Source of the DNA: Lysobacteraceae bacterium NML03-0222
Lineage (GTDB): Bacteria > Pseudomonadota > Gammaproteobacteria > Xanthomonadales > Xanthomonadaceae
DNA length: 64,000 nucleotides
Direction of reading: 5' to 3'
Assembly: GCA_002798195.1 (NCBI GenBank)
Contig: NWQM01000007.1
Coordinates: 37,077 to 101,076 of the forward strand
Both the position numbers and the translations under genes were made by a program. The notes under the pieces were generated by a model. That model ran no database searches. It had not been told where the DNA came from and was given only the letters and a program-made list of their open reading frames with translations. Position 1 is the stretch's first letter, and every line of letters begins with the position of its first letter. This document shows, one piece after another, positions 26,208 through 34,997 of the stretch.

Positions 26208-28082
26208 TCAGAACCTCTTGCCCGCGGTGAGGTAAACCGCCGCCTGGCTGCCGTTGTCATGCCCCAAGTCAAGGCTCACGCCGCCCTGAATATCCACGCC
26301 ATGCAGCTGGCTGCGCAGCCCGGCATGCAGATTGGCATAGCGGCGGTCTTGCAGCGGCGCGGGCACGGCATAGTCGCTGCCTGTTGCCAGCGTGCTCATG
26401 CGCGCGAAGGCGTGCTCCGGGCGGTCGCCGTATTCGCGCTCTGCGGTGAGGCTGACAAATGGCTGCGTGTTGCCCAAGTTCCATTCGGCCTGCCAGCCGG
26501 CGGAAACGTTCATCACATCGAGCTGTTGTTCCGGGAAGGCCAAAGCCGTGGCCAGCTGCGGTTGTGATTCGGCATAGCCATCGACCTTGACCCGCTGCGC
26601 CAGTAAGCGCAGCAGCGGGCCGTGGCGGAAGGTTTCACTGCCCAGCTGCCAGCCTGCGCCCAATGCGGCATGCAGGCGGCTGCCATCGGGGCTGCCTTCA
26701 TGACGGCGTTTGCCGCTGCCAAGTGCCACATCGCGGCGCACATCAAAGCCTAGGCGACTCCAGCCCAGCTGACCATCCAGCCAGAACGATTCGCCACGCC
26801 AGCCCAGATAGCCACCCAGCCCGGCTTCGCGCTGCTTGAACTCGCCGCGGTCACGACGGTATTCAATCTTTTGCCCGGCAAGCGCCAGATAGCCGCCGTA
26901 CATCAGCGCGCCCTGTGCGCGGTCATAGCCTGCCAGCAGCTCCGGGCCACCACCGCCAAAGCCGTCATCGGTGGCTTCGTTCTTGCCGCGACGGGCATCT
27001 ACGCGCAGCCCGCCCCAAAAGCGCCCGGCGGCTTCATCACTGCGCGATTGCAGTTGCGCGGCCACCATTTGGCTGCGAGCGCGGCCTGTGGCAATCGCCG
27101 AGCGCGGCAACAGAGCGTTCTGGCGCGGGGCTTCCAGGGTCGCCACCGCGTAGTCGGCCAACATCGCATGCGCGGCGCTGGAAGGATGCACGCCATCGGC
27201 AAAGGCATAGGTCCATGGCGCATCGGCGCTGACATAGCTGGTCGGGTTGCAGGTCAGCGATTGCGCAGTGATTTGCGGCTGGCAGGCGGTGCCGGTGACA
27301 TTCTTCAACCCGTAAGCGGCGGGGCTGGCGGTGATTTCGCGCAGCAGGTTGAAGGTATCGAGCGGAATCACCCGCAGACCATTGGCCGCCAACCCCTGAT
27401 ACAGCGCACTGTTATAGGCCTGCGACAAGGCCGTGCCTTGCGCGGCAGCGGCACTGCCCTGCGCCAGAAAACCCGGGGTTACGCCCAGATCGGGAATGGT
27501 CGGCACCAGGATATATTCAGCGCCGGCCGCACGCAGTTTGCCGACCATCCCCACTTGTGCGCTGACCGCATCGGCAATGGTGCTGGCCACAGGCGCGCCC
27601 TGGCTAATGGTAAACAGGTCATTGGCGCCGCCCCAAACGGTGTACAGTGCTCGCGCATCGGCGCGTCCACCTGTACGGCGCAAGTATTCGTTCAATTGCG
27701 CGTTCAGCGACGGCGTATGCCCCAGCTTACCGGTTACATCGACGGCCACGCGCGCGCCGCCGACGGCGTAATTATCACCGCCATCCACGCGCGGGGCGCT
27801 GCCGGTAGCCAGCCAGGCGGTGGAACGGTCGGCGCCGTAGTAATTGGCCAGATACTGCGACCAGACCAGACCCGGATTGGTGGTGAACTGCCCAATCACC
27901 GGCTGTGCGGTAGCGGGCAGTAGCGGGCGGAAGAATCCGGCATCGGTGAGGCTGTCGCCAAAAAACACGGTGCGGCTGAAGGCGGCATCATCATTGCGCG
28001 CCAGGGCCTGCGTGGTGGTGAGTGCGGCAGCCAATGCCAGGGCGGCCACCAGTGGGCGGCGAAATACGGTGGTTTTGCTCAT
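26208..28082 (-). CDS. Autotransporter GDSL esterase/lipase (EstA-like)
   Basis: 624 residues. Signal peptide (1-28), SGNH/GDSL passenger with nucleophile Ser44 in VFFGDSLTDAG, block III VWGGANDLFT, and block V ADGVHPSSAAH carrying catalytic Asp and His; then a C-terminal autotransporter beta-barrel (about 355-624) ending in the aromatic residue Phe of AGKRF. Anchored in the outer membrane with the esterase facing out; hydrolyses esters or lipids. An in-frame TTG three codons upstream is less likely than ATG 28082. Confidence 0.93.
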   Translation of the reverse strand: MSKTTVFRRPLVAALALAAALTTTQALARNDDAAFSRTVFFGDSLTDAGFFRPLLPATAQPVIGQFTTNPGLVWSQYLANYYGADRSTAWLATGSAPRVDGGDNYAVGGARVAVDVTGKLGHTPSLNAQLNEYLRRTGGRADARALYTVWGGANDLFTISQGAPVASTIADAVSAQVGMVGKLRAAGAEYILVPTIPDLGVTPGFLAQGSAAAAQGTALSQAYNSALYQGLAANGLRVIPLDTFNLLREITASPAAYGLKNVTGTACQPQITAQSLTCNPTSYVSADAPWTYAFADGVHPSSAAHAMLADYAVATLEAPRQNALLPRSAIATGRARSQMVAAQLQSRSDEAAGRFWGGLRVDARRGKNEATDDGFGGGGPELLAGYDRAQGALMYGGYLALAGQKIEYRRDRGEFKQREAGLGGYLGWRGESFWLDGQLGWSRLGFDVRRDVALGSGKRRHEGSPDGSRLHAALGAGWQLGSETFRHGPLLRLLAQRVKVDGYAESQPQLATALAFPEQQLDVMNVSAGWQAEWNLGNTQPFVSLTAEREYGDRPEHAFARMSTLATGSDYAVPAPLQDRRYANLHAGLRSQLHGVDIQGGVSLDLGHDNGSQAAVYLTAGKRF

Positions 28083-28190
28083 ATCAATCAACCTGTTTTG
28101 TCAGTCATCGCAGGGATGGTTTCATATATTGGCCGCCGGTCAAGTGGCAGCGCAGATGAAATCCCGCCACGAAGTCGCGAAAATACCGCT

Positions 28191-28391
28191 ATGAATATCC
28201 AACTCAATGGCGAAGCCCGCCAACTGCAAGCCCTCCTCACCCTGCATCAATTGCTGCAAGCCGAAGGCTTGGGCGAGCGCCGCGTGGCGGTAGAGGTCAA
28301 TGGCGAAATCATCCCGCGCTCGCAGCATGCCGAATATGCGCTGCAAGAAGGCGATGTGGTGGAGATTGTGCACGCGCTTGGTGGCGGCTGA
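28191..28391 (+). CDS. thiS: Sulfur carrier protein ThiS
   Basis: 66 residues of the ubiquitin-like fold with the essential C-terminal Gly-Gly (ALGGG, with one further glycine). Carries sulfur as a thiocarboxylate to ThiG for thiazole synthesis. Core: VAVEVNGEIIPRSQH and EGDVVEIVHALGGG. An upstream in-frame start would add 31 unsupported residues. thiG follows about 430 bp downstream on the same strand with a ydcH-like gene in between. Confidence 0.92.
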   Translation: MNIQLNGEARQLQALLTLHQLLQAEGLGERRVAVEVNGEIIPRSQHAEYALQEGDVVEIVHALGGG

Positions 28392-28495
28392 TTTGACCCG
28401 GCTCGATTGCAACTGGCCGCAAACAGGGTAAGGTGACGTGGCCGACGTCGAAAACCGTCATGGCCTCTCCAACCCAACCTTAAAGGAGGACTCTC

Positions 28496-28714
28496 ATGTT
28501 TGAAGACCGCTCGCAAGAAGAACTGGACAGCCTGATGAAGAACAACGCGGAATTTCGCAAGCTCTACTACCACCATCAGGAGCTGGACAAGAAAGTGAGC
28601 GACGCCGAGCTGGGCGTGCTGCCGATTGGCGACATGGAACTTGCACAGATGAAACGCGACAAGCTGGCCGCCAAAGAACAGCTGCTTGAGATGGTCAAAA
28701 CCTTGAAGGCTTGA
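28496..28714 (+). CDS. YdcH-family (DUF465) small protein
   Basis: 72 residues, two long helices: NAEFRKLYYHHQELDKKVSD and LAQMKRDKLAAKEQLLEMV. The DUF465 hallmark is F-x-x-L-x-x-x-H-x-x-L-D-x-x. Coiled-coil proteins of unknown function, common in Proteobacteria. A strong AAAGGAGGA ribosome site precedes it, and an intrinsic terminator follows, so it is an independent, well-translated unit between thiS and thiG. Confidence 0.9.
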   Translation: MFEDRSQEELDSLMKNNAEFRKLYYHHQELDKKVSDAELGVLPIGDMELAQMKRDKLAAKEQLLEMVKTLKA

Positions 28715-28744
28715 GCGCCCGTTCTAGGTTTCCAAGTCCTGCCC

Positions 28745-28772
28745 ACCCCGCGCTCACCGGCGCGGGGTTTTT
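28745..28772 (+). terminator. Intrinsic terminator after ydcH-like gene
   Basis: Seven-bp stem CCCCGCG / CGCGGGG with an eight-base loop followed by TTTTT, 31 bp past the stop codon. Confidence 0.88.
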
Positions 28773-28820
28773 GCTTGCTGCAAGCCTGCCATGGCCGATA
28801 CACCGCCATATAATGGCCGC

Positions 28821-29615
28821 ATGCACGAGCTTACCGACCCCAAGCCGCTGGTGATTGCCGGCAAAATCTATCAATCCCGTCTTCTGACCGGCACTGGCAA
28901 ATTCAAGGATTTGACGCAAACCCGCGAAGCCACCGAGGCCGCCGGTGCCGAGATTGTCACGGTCGCCATCCGCCGCACCAATATTGGTCAGAGCCCCGGC
29001 GAGCCGAACCTGCTGGATGTACTGCCGCCGGAGCGCTACACCATCCTGCCCAATACTGCGGGCTGCTACACCGCAGATGAGGCAGTGCGCACCTGCCGTC
29101 TGGCGCGTGAACTTTTGGACGGACACAAGCTGGTCAAACTGGAAGTACTGGGCGATCAGCGCACCCTGTACCCGGATGTGGTGCAGACCCTGGCCGCTGC
29201 CGAGCAATTGGTCAAAGACGGCTTTGAGGTGATGGTCTATACCAGCGATGACCCGATTTTGTGCAAGCGGCTGGAAGAAATCGGCTGTGTGGCAGTGATG
29301 CCGCTGGCCGCGCCTATTGGCTCCGGGCTTGGCATCCAGAACCGCTACAACCTGATTGAAATCATCGAGCAGGCCAAGGTGCCAATCATCGTCGATGCCG
29401 GTGTCGGTACCGCCTCGGATGCGGCGATTGCCATGGAGTTGGGCTGCGATGGCGTGCTGATGAACACCGCCATTGCCGGCGCCGTGGAGCCGGTGCGCAT
29501 GGCGCGGGCGATGAAACTGGCGGTCGAAGCCGGACGCGATGCGTTCCTGGCCGGACGCATCCCGCGCAAGCGTTTTGCCAGTGCCTCCTCGCCGATTGAT
29601 GGGCTGATTGGATGA
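28821..29615 (+). CDS. thiG: Thiazole synthase
   Basis: 264 residues. TIM barrel that builds the thiazole phosphate of thiamine from DXP, dehydroglycine and ThiS thiocarboxylate. Signatures: SRLLTGTGKFKDL with upstream Lys region, IVTVAIRRTN, PNTAGCYTADEAVRTCRLAREL, KLEVLGD, and VPIIVDAGVGTASDAAIAMELGCDGVLMNTAIA (split across the barrel). ATG 28821 gives the family N-terminus; a start ten codons upstream is open. Overlaps trmB by four bases. Confidence 0.96.
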   Translation: MHELTDPKPLVIAGKIYQSRLLTGTGKFKDLTQTREATEAAGAEIVTVAIRRTNIGQSPGEPNLLDVLPPERYTILPNTAGCYTADEAVRTCRLARELLDGHKLVKLEVLGDQRTLYPDVVQTLAAAEQLVKDGFEVMVYTSDDPILCKRLEEIGCVAVMPLAAPIGSGLGIQNRYNLIEIIEQAKVPIIVDAGVGTASDAAIAMELGCDGVLMNTAIAGAVEPVRMARAMKLAVEAGRDAFLAGRIPRKRFASASSPIDGLIG

Positions 29616-30370
29616 GCGACCCGTTCACCAGCCCCGGCAGCAAGGCGCCGCCCAAGCCCTTCACGGTGACCGAAGGCCAACGCCGCGTGCGCAGCTTCGT
29701 GCTGCGTCAGGGACGTTTCACCCCTGCCCAGCAGCGCGCCTTTGATGCCCTCTGGCCGCGCTTTGGTATCGACTATCAGGGGCAAGTGCGTGATTTCGAC
29801 ACCCTGTTTGGCCGCAGCGCGCCGCTCATCGTGGAAATCGGTTTTGGCAATGGCGCGGCCTTCCGTCATTCCTGTCTGCTTGACCCAGCGCGCGACCATA
29901 TCGGCATCGAAGTGCACGCCCCCGGTGTCGGCAGGCTACTGAATGCACTCGATAACGATGGCATTGGCAATGCCCGGCTGTATCACCACGACGCGGTGGA
30001 AGTGCTGGAAAACGAAATCGCCGATGGCAGTCTGGATGAAGTGCGCATTTACTTCCCCGACCCTTGGCACAAGAAGCGCCATAACAAACGTCGCCTGGTA
30101 AACCCGGAGTTCGCCGCGCTTTTGGTGCGCAAGCTCGCAGCCAATGGCCGCCTGCATCTGGCCACCGACTGGCAGGACTATGCCGAGCAGATGTGGGATG
30201 TGCTTGATGCCACCCCGGGGCTGGTCAACCGCAGCGGTGCACGTGGGCATTTGCCACGCCCGGCATGGCGGCCGCAAACGCATTTTGAAACGCGCGGCCA
30301 AAACCTCGGCCATGGGGTCTGGGACATGATTTACGACCGCTGCGCCCTGCCCGAATCCCCCAGCCAATAA
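29612..30370 (+). CDS. trmB: tRNA (guanine-N7)-methyltransferase
   Basis: 252 residues. SAM-dependent methylation of G46 in tRNA. Motif I is VEIGFGNGAAF, followed by GIEVHAPGVGRLL, the conserved IYFPDPWHKKRHNKRRLV catalytic stretch, and the C-terminal THFETRGQNLGHGVWDMIY. Start overlaps thiG stop (ATGA). Confidence 0.96.
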   Translation: MSDPFTSPGSKAPPKPFTVTEGQRRVRSFVLRQGRFTPAQQRAFDALWPRFGIDYQGQVRDFDTLFGRSAPLIVEIGFGNGAAFRHSCLLDPARDHIGIEVHAPGVGRLLNALDNDGIGNARLYHHDAVEVLENEIADGSLDEVRIYFPDPWHKKRHNKRRLVNPEFAALLVRKLAANGRLHLATDWQDYAEQMWDVLDATPGLVNRSGARGHLPRPAWRPQTHFETRGQNLGHGVWDMIYDRCALPESPSQ

Positions 30371-30379
30371 GCCCCTGCC

Positions 30380-32212
30380 ATGAGCCCAGCCCTCAGCCTC
30401 ACCACCGACATGAAGCTCGTCCTCGGGCTGGTGGGGCTGACCATGGTGCTGTTCCTGTTCGACCGGGTACGCGCCGATGTGGTGGCGCTGGTGGTGCTGG
30501 TCTTGCTGGGGCTGACCGGCTTGGTGGCACCGGAAGACCTGTTTGCAGGCTTTGCCGGCAATGCCGTCATCAGCATCATCGCCACCATGATTCTGGGCGC
30601 CGGCCTTGAGCGCACCGGCGCACTCAACCGGCTGGCCGGCTGGCTGCTGCGCCGCGCCGATGGCAGCGAGCGCAAACTGCTGCTATTGACCACCGCCGTG
30701 GCCGGGCTGAACTCATCCATCATGCAGAACCCGGCAGTGATGGCGCTGTACATGCCGGTAGCCTCGCGCCTGTCTGCCCGTACCGGGGTGGCACTCTCGC
30801 GCATGCTGCTGCCGATTGCCGCCGCCATCGTGATGGGCGGCGGCCTCACCATGGTCGGCAATTCGCCATTGATTTTGCTCAACGACCTGCTGATTTCGGC
30901 CAATGCCAACCTGCCTTCCGGCGCAGTCACCCTGAAACAGCTGGGGATGTTCGCGCCGCTGCCCATTGGCCTTGCGCTACTGACGGCATCATTGGCCTAT
31001 TTCCACTGGTTTGGCCGCCGCAACTTGTCCGAGGATGACGGTGTCACTCCGGCGCGGGTGCAGAGCTATTTTGCCCAGGCCTATGGCATCGAAGGCGATG
31101 TCCATGAGCTGACCGTCAGCGCCGACAGCCCGCTGGTCGGCATGACCTTGGGCGAGGTCGAGGCCATGCCCGGCTCGCCACTGGTTCTGGCGCTGAAATC
31201 CAGCGACGAATCGCGGCTTGCGCCTTCTGCCGATGCCCGCATCTGGGTCGGCGATGTGCTCGGCGTGATGGGGCCGCGCGAGGCGATTGTGCAGTTCTCG
31301 CAAACCCACAAACTGTATCTTGCCGCGCGGCTGCGCCAGTTTGCCGACCTGTTCAACCCCAGCCGCGCCGGGATTGCCGAAGTGGTGATTCCGCCCAACT
31401 CGCCCTTTATCGGCAAAAGCGCCAGCGAGCTGCAACTGCGCAAACAATCACGCCTGAGCCTTTTGGCGGTGAACCGCGACAAGGAGGTCATCCGCGAGGA
31501 CGTGCGCAAGCTGCCGTTGAAGGCTGGTGACATGCTGGTACTGCACAGCATCTGGCGCGACCTTACCAGCGCCGCGGCGAAAAAAGACTTCGTGGTGGTC
31601 ACCGACTTTCCCAAGAGCGAGCAGCGCCCGCACAAGTTCAAAATCGCGATGACGATTTTTGCCATCACCATGCTGCTGGCGCTGTCATCGCGCATCCCGG
31701 TGCCGATCGCACTGATGGCCGGCGTGGCCGGGATGCTGATTGCCGGCGTCATCCAGATGGACGAAGCCTATGCCTCGATCAACTGGAAAACCGTGTTCCT
31801 GATGGCCTGCCTGATTCCACTGGGCTGGGCGATGGATTCCTCCGGCGCCGCCGCCTGGATTGCCGGGCACAGTATCGACCGCATCCCGCAGGGCACACCG
31901 CTGTGGCTGATCGAGATTGCGCTTGCCATCCTCACCGTGGCGTTCTCGCTGGTGGTCAGCCATGTCGGCGCGACCATCATGATGGTGCCGCTGGCGATCA
32001 ACCTGGCGCTGGCCGCCAATGGCAATCCGATGGTATTCGCGCTGATTGTGGCGCTCTCGGCCAGCAACAACTTCATGACCTCGACCAACCCGGTGATTTC
32101 CATGGTGATGGGGCCGGGCAATTACACTGCCCGCTATCTGTGGCGCACCGGCCTGCCACTGACGCTTATCTATACCGCTGTCATCGTGTTGATGGTGAAT
32201 CTGATTTGGTGA
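30380..32212 (+). CDS. SLC13/DASS family permease with two RCK-C domains
   Basis: 610 residues. About twelve membrane helices in two halves (1-205 and 425-610) with a central cytoplasmic insert carrying two TrkA-C/RCK-C modules (about 230-310 and 320-405). The NSSIMQNPAVMALYMPVA and SNNFMTSTNPVISMVMG helical hairpins are the SNT-type sodium/anion sites. Family members move sulfate, di- or tricarboxylates; the substrate is not evident. An ATG ten codons in is an alternative start. Confidence 0.9.
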   Translation: MSPALSLTTDMKLVLGLVGLTMVLFLFDRVRADVVALVVLVLLGLTGLVAPEDLFAGFAGNAVISIIATMILGAGLERTGALNRLAGWLLRRADGSERKLLLLTTAVAGLNSSIMQNPAVMALYMPVASRLSARTGVALSRMLLPIAAAIVMGGGLTMVGNSPLILLNDLLISANANLPSGAVTLKQLGMFAPLPIGLALLTASLAYFHWFGRRNLSEDDGVTPARVQSYFAQAYGIEGDVHELTVSADSPLVGMTLGEVEAMPGSPLVLALKSSDESRLAPSADARIWVGDVLGVMGPREAIVQFSQTHKLYLAARLRQFADLFNPSRAGIAEVVIPPNSPFIGKSASELQLRKQSRLSLLAVNRDKEVIREDVRKLPLKAGDMLVLHSIWRDLTSAAAKKDFVVVTDFPKSEQRPHKFKIAMTIFAITMLLALSSRIPVPIALMAGVAGMLIAGVIQMDEAYASINWKTVFLMACLIPLGWAMDSSGAAAWIAGHSIDRIPQGTPLWLIEIALAILTVAFSLVVSHVGATIMMVPLAINLALAANGNPMVFALIVALSASNNFMTSTNPVISMVMGPGNYTARYLWRTGLPLTLIYTAVIVLMVNLIW

Positions 32213-32350
32213 AAGCACGCCAGACAGTGCGCCAATACGCGCCTGACAGCACGACGCTTGCATTCGATGCCCAACCCCAAAGACACATCTTCTACATGAT
32301 CCGGGGTATTCGTCTCAATGGCTAAAGCGCCGGCTCAAGAGCGCCAAAAC

Positions 32351-32674
32351 TCATCGCTGCCGCACTTCACCATCACGCACTTCCACCGCCACCGCCACCA
32401 GATGCTGCCCACGACAGGGACCTCCCACGCATTCGCCATGCGCAAGCTCAAAGGTAGCGCCATGTGCAGCACATAGCAGATGACCATCGCGGGTTTTGAC
32501 GAAATGCCCCGGCGCCACCTCCAGGCTACGCCCGGCATGCGGACAGATATTGAGCCAAGCGCGGGCGGTATCGCCATCACGGTGGACAATTACCGACTCG
32601 GGCACCCCCTCCACTAGCCATTGCACTTCAGCAAAGCCACCATCTTCAATCTGCTCCAACCGCAAGCCCGTCAT
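32351..32674 (-). CDS. Small Rieske [2Fe-2S] protein
   Basis: 107 residues, a single Rieske domain with cluster motifs C-P-H (NICPHAGRSL) and C-x-x-H (LLCAAHGATFEL). Similar free-standing proteins serve as soluble ferredoxins or nitrite-reductase-like small subunits; partner not encoded nearby. ATG 32674 has an AAGGAG site at 10 bases; a GTG three codons earlier is too close to that site. Confidence 0.88.
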   Translation of the reverse strand: MTGLRLEQIEDGGFAEVQWLVEGVPESVIVHRDGDTARAWLNICPHAGRSLEVAPGHFVKTRDGHLLCAAHGATFELAHGECVGGPCRGQHLVAVAVEVRDGEVRQR

Positions 32675-32756
32675 CTTTAACACTCTCCTTACACTTCTTT
32701 ACCCATCGAGCCAGATACTGGAGACCTGTTTCATGGCTTGACCCGATGGAGGCAAG

Positions 32757-33038
32757 ATGTTCGCACATTGGTGGCATCACCCGCAGATTACCCGTTTGCA
32801 GGCACGCTTCACTGCCCGCCCGCGCCATCCGCTGCTGCGTATCGGCGTAGCGCTGCTGGGTGTGGCGCTCTTGGCCGTACTGCTGGTCGTTGGCGTTTTC
32901 ATCGGCGCTGCGATGCTCATCGGCGCAGGCTTGCTGCGCCTGCTCCGGCGCAAAAATACCGCACCGCACACCCATGCCGTGATTGAAGGCGAGTTTCGCA
33001 AAGCCCGACCAGAAGCATTGCCACAAACACAGTCATGA
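32757..33038 (+). CDS. Small hypothetical membrane protein
   Basis: 93 residues. A Trp/His-rich N-terminus, a basic stretch, one or two membrane helices (about 28-60, LLRIGVALLGVALLAVLLVV), then a basic Arg/Lys patch and a polar tail. Stop overlaps the next gene start by four bases (ATGA), so the two are co-translated. No family recognised. Confidence 0.7.
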   Translation: MFAHWWHHPQITRLQARFTARPRHPLLRIGVALLGVALLAVLLVVGVFIGAAMLIGAGLLRLLRRKNTAPHTHAVIEGEFRKARPEALPQTQS

Positions 33039-33757
33039 GCGACCTGTTTCCTGCAGCCCCGGTGGCGCGCATTCCACTGGCCGATGGCAGCGGCCAGTTT
33101 CCGGTGCGCCGGGTGTATTGCGTGGGGCGTAATTTTGCCGACCATGCCCGCGAAATGGGGGCAACCGCCCCGGCATCTGCCACTGAGCGTGGCCAGCCGG
33201 TTTTTTTCATGAAGCCTGCCGATGCCATCACCACCGATGGCAGCGTGCCCTACCCGCCTGCTACCGGTGAATTGCATCATGAGGTCGAGCTGGTGGTAGG
33301 GCTCGGCAAGGACGCACCCTCCGGCGTGCTTGAGCGCGAGACAGCCAGCGCACTGGTGTTCGGCTTTGCCGTGGGGCTGGACTTGACCCGCCGCGACCTG
33401 CAAGCCGCCGCCAAAGCTCAGGGGCTGCCCTGGGATACCGGCAAAAGCTTCGACCACTGCGCCCCGGTCGGCACGATGCGCCGCAAACACGACCTGCCTG
33501 CACTCGATACCCTGCAAATCTCGCTGCATATCAACGGGCAAGCCCGCCAGCACGGCCATCTGGCCGACTTGATTTGGGATGTAGCGGATATTTTGGTTGA
33601 ACTTTCCCGGCTGTATGCGCTGAAAGCCGGCGACCTGATTTTCATGGGCACGCCCGCAGGCGTGGCCGCCCTGCAGCCCGGCGATCACTGGCGGGCAGCC
33701 ATCAGCGATGCCAACGGGCAAGTCTGGCTGCATAGCCAAGGACGCATCTGCCGCTGA
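33035..33757 (+). CDS. Fumarylacetoacetate hydrolase family protein
   Basis: 240 residues. FAH fold with VYCVGRNFADHAREMG, VFFMKPADAIT, the metal-binding LHHEVELVVGLGKD and GLDLTRRDLQ segments, and GDLIFMGTPAGVA. This subgroup includes fumarylpyruvate hydrolases, acylpyruvases and oxaloacetate decarboxylases; the exact substrate is undetermined. Coupled to the small membrane protein gene upstream. Confidence 0.9.
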   Translation: MSDLFPAAPVARIPLADGSGQFPVRRVYCVGRNFADHAREMGATAPASATERGQPVFFMKPADAITTDGSVPYPPATGELHHEVELVVGLGKDAPSGVLERETASALVFGFAVGLDLTRRDLQAAAKAQGLPWDTGKSFDHCAPVGTMRRKHDLPALDTLQISLHINGQARQHGHLADLIWDVADILVELSRLYALKAGDLIFMGTPAGVAALQPGDHWRAAISDANGQVWLHSQGRICR

Positions 33758-33860
33758 AGGCGGCAGGACGGCTGCCATTTTCTGCCTATAATCACGCCAC
33801 ACACATAACCGTGATGCAAATCACAAAATCACCAATAATTTCAACCACAAGGAAATCCCC

Positions 33861-34271
33861 ATGAGCATCATCAGCGAGTTCAAAGAGTTTGCAATGCGCG
33901 GCAATGTCGTCGATTTGGCAGTCGGCGTGGTCATTGGCGCTTCGTTCGGCAAGATTGTCACCGCCCTGGTCGATAACGTCATCATGCCGCCGATTGGCCT
34001 TTTGATTGGCGGTGTGGACTTCTCCGACCTCTCCCTCACCTTGAAAGAAGCCAGCGTCAATGCCGCCGGCGAAGCCGTCCCTGCCGTGGAACTGGCCTAT
34101 GGCGAGTTCATCAATGCCGTCATCCAGTTTCTTATCGTCGCCTTCGCCATCTTCATGGTGATCAAGGGCATCAACCGCCTGAAGAAGCCACAGCCGGAAG
34201 CCGCTCCGGCAGCCCCGTCCGAAGACGTGCTGCTGCTGCGTGAAATCCGCGATGAGCTCAAGCGCAAGTAA
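33861..34271 (+). CDS. mscL: Large-conductance mechanosensitive channel
   Basis: 136 residues, normal for MscL. N-terminal amphipathic helix and TM1 (FKEFAMRGNVVDLAVGVVIGASFGKIV), periplasmic loop, TM2 (FINAVIQFLIVAFAIFMVIKGINRL) and the C-terminal bundle helix (EDVLLLREIRDELKRK). Pentameric emergency valve opened by membrane tension on osmotic downshock. AAGGAA ribosome site eight bases upstream. Confidence 0.97.
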   Translation: MSIISEFKEFAMRGNVVDLAVGVVIGASFGKIVTALVDNVIMPPIGLLIGGVDFSDLSLTLKEASVNAAGEAVPAVELAYGEFINAVIQFLIVAFAIFMVIKGINRLKKPQPEAAPAAPSEDVLLLREIRDELKRK

Positions 34272-34381
34272 TCGCGAAAGTCACTGAAAGTTACTTCGCG
34301 CACGTCTAATAGCGATCGGTAGTGCTCAGGAGGCACCTCACCCTCTCGTTAAATTTTCAGTGACTTCTTAACTCAAAAAAG

Positions 34382-34412
34382 AAACGGTGCAATGGACTCC
34401 ATCGCACCGTTT
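34382..34412. terminator. Hairpin with T-tract after mscL
   Basis: Nine-bp outer stem AAACGGTGC / GCACCGTTT with a shorter inner ATGG/CCAT stem, followed by TTATT on the plus strand and preceded by A-rich sequence, so it can stop transcription from both sides. It is 110 bp after mscL and 25 bp before the stop of the minus-strand gene. The 110 bp between contain no gene I can see. Confidence 0.75.
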
Positions 34413-34436
34413 TTATTGGGCATGATTGTCAGAAAC

Positions 34437-34997
34437 TCAATGCGCGAAAAACAACCCCACATTAACCATATTCATCCAGGGATTCTGACACTCACCTTCA
34501 GGTCCAGAGGCTTGAAACATGGAAAGCCCCTCGACACCATGCCATCTGACTTGCTTGATGGCATCGCTCGGCAGCCCATAGTCAATAAGCACACGCTCTA
34601 CCAACAAGGCCCGTTTTCTACTCGTCTCCATCACTTCTGCTGCATCTCCGCATATATCGGCAAAGCCAATAACTGCCAGCTTCGTTTCTGCAGCTTGCCC
34701 GCTTTTACCTGGCCTTTTGGAAATCAAATCCAGATAAGAAAAATAATCTCTAACCACTCTTTTAAGATTTTCGTGAGCATCTGCTGAGAGCTGTATTGAA
34801 CCCTGCTGAAATTGAATAAGACCTGTGCTATGTACTTTCTCATGCATTTTTGCCCAGCGCTCCGCATCTTCAGCGGAAATTTTCTACCCAGGCTGCCCCT
34901 TCACTTCTGCAAAGCCTGAATGAGCACATCCACCAAGTATAAATATACAGCTCGCAATGAAAATCCGAGTCAAAGAGTTTATAGAAACACTCAGCAT
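34437..34997 (-). pseudogene. OmpA-like lipoprotein gene interrupted by an in-frame amber codon
   Basis: From ATG 34997 the frame encodes a lipoprotein signal peptide (MLSVSINSLTRIFIASC, lipobox LGGC with Cys24), then at codon 38 a TAG (34884-34886), then continues in the same frame for 149 more codons to a normal stop. The downstream part has an OmpA-C-type domain: VIGFADICGD, RKRALLVERVLIDYGL and a terminal W-x-G-V-E-G block. An ATG at codon 51 could restart translation but would lose export. AT-rich relative to neighbours. The start overlaps the upstream gene stop (TGATG). Likely a recent nonsense mutation or a sequencing error. Confidence 0.75.

Noticed and set aside
28391..28495. Possible TPP riboswitch near thiS/thiG
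   Set aside because: I could not find a thi-box-like CUGAGA...ACCUGAxxUGGxUAAUxCC pattern upstream of either gene.
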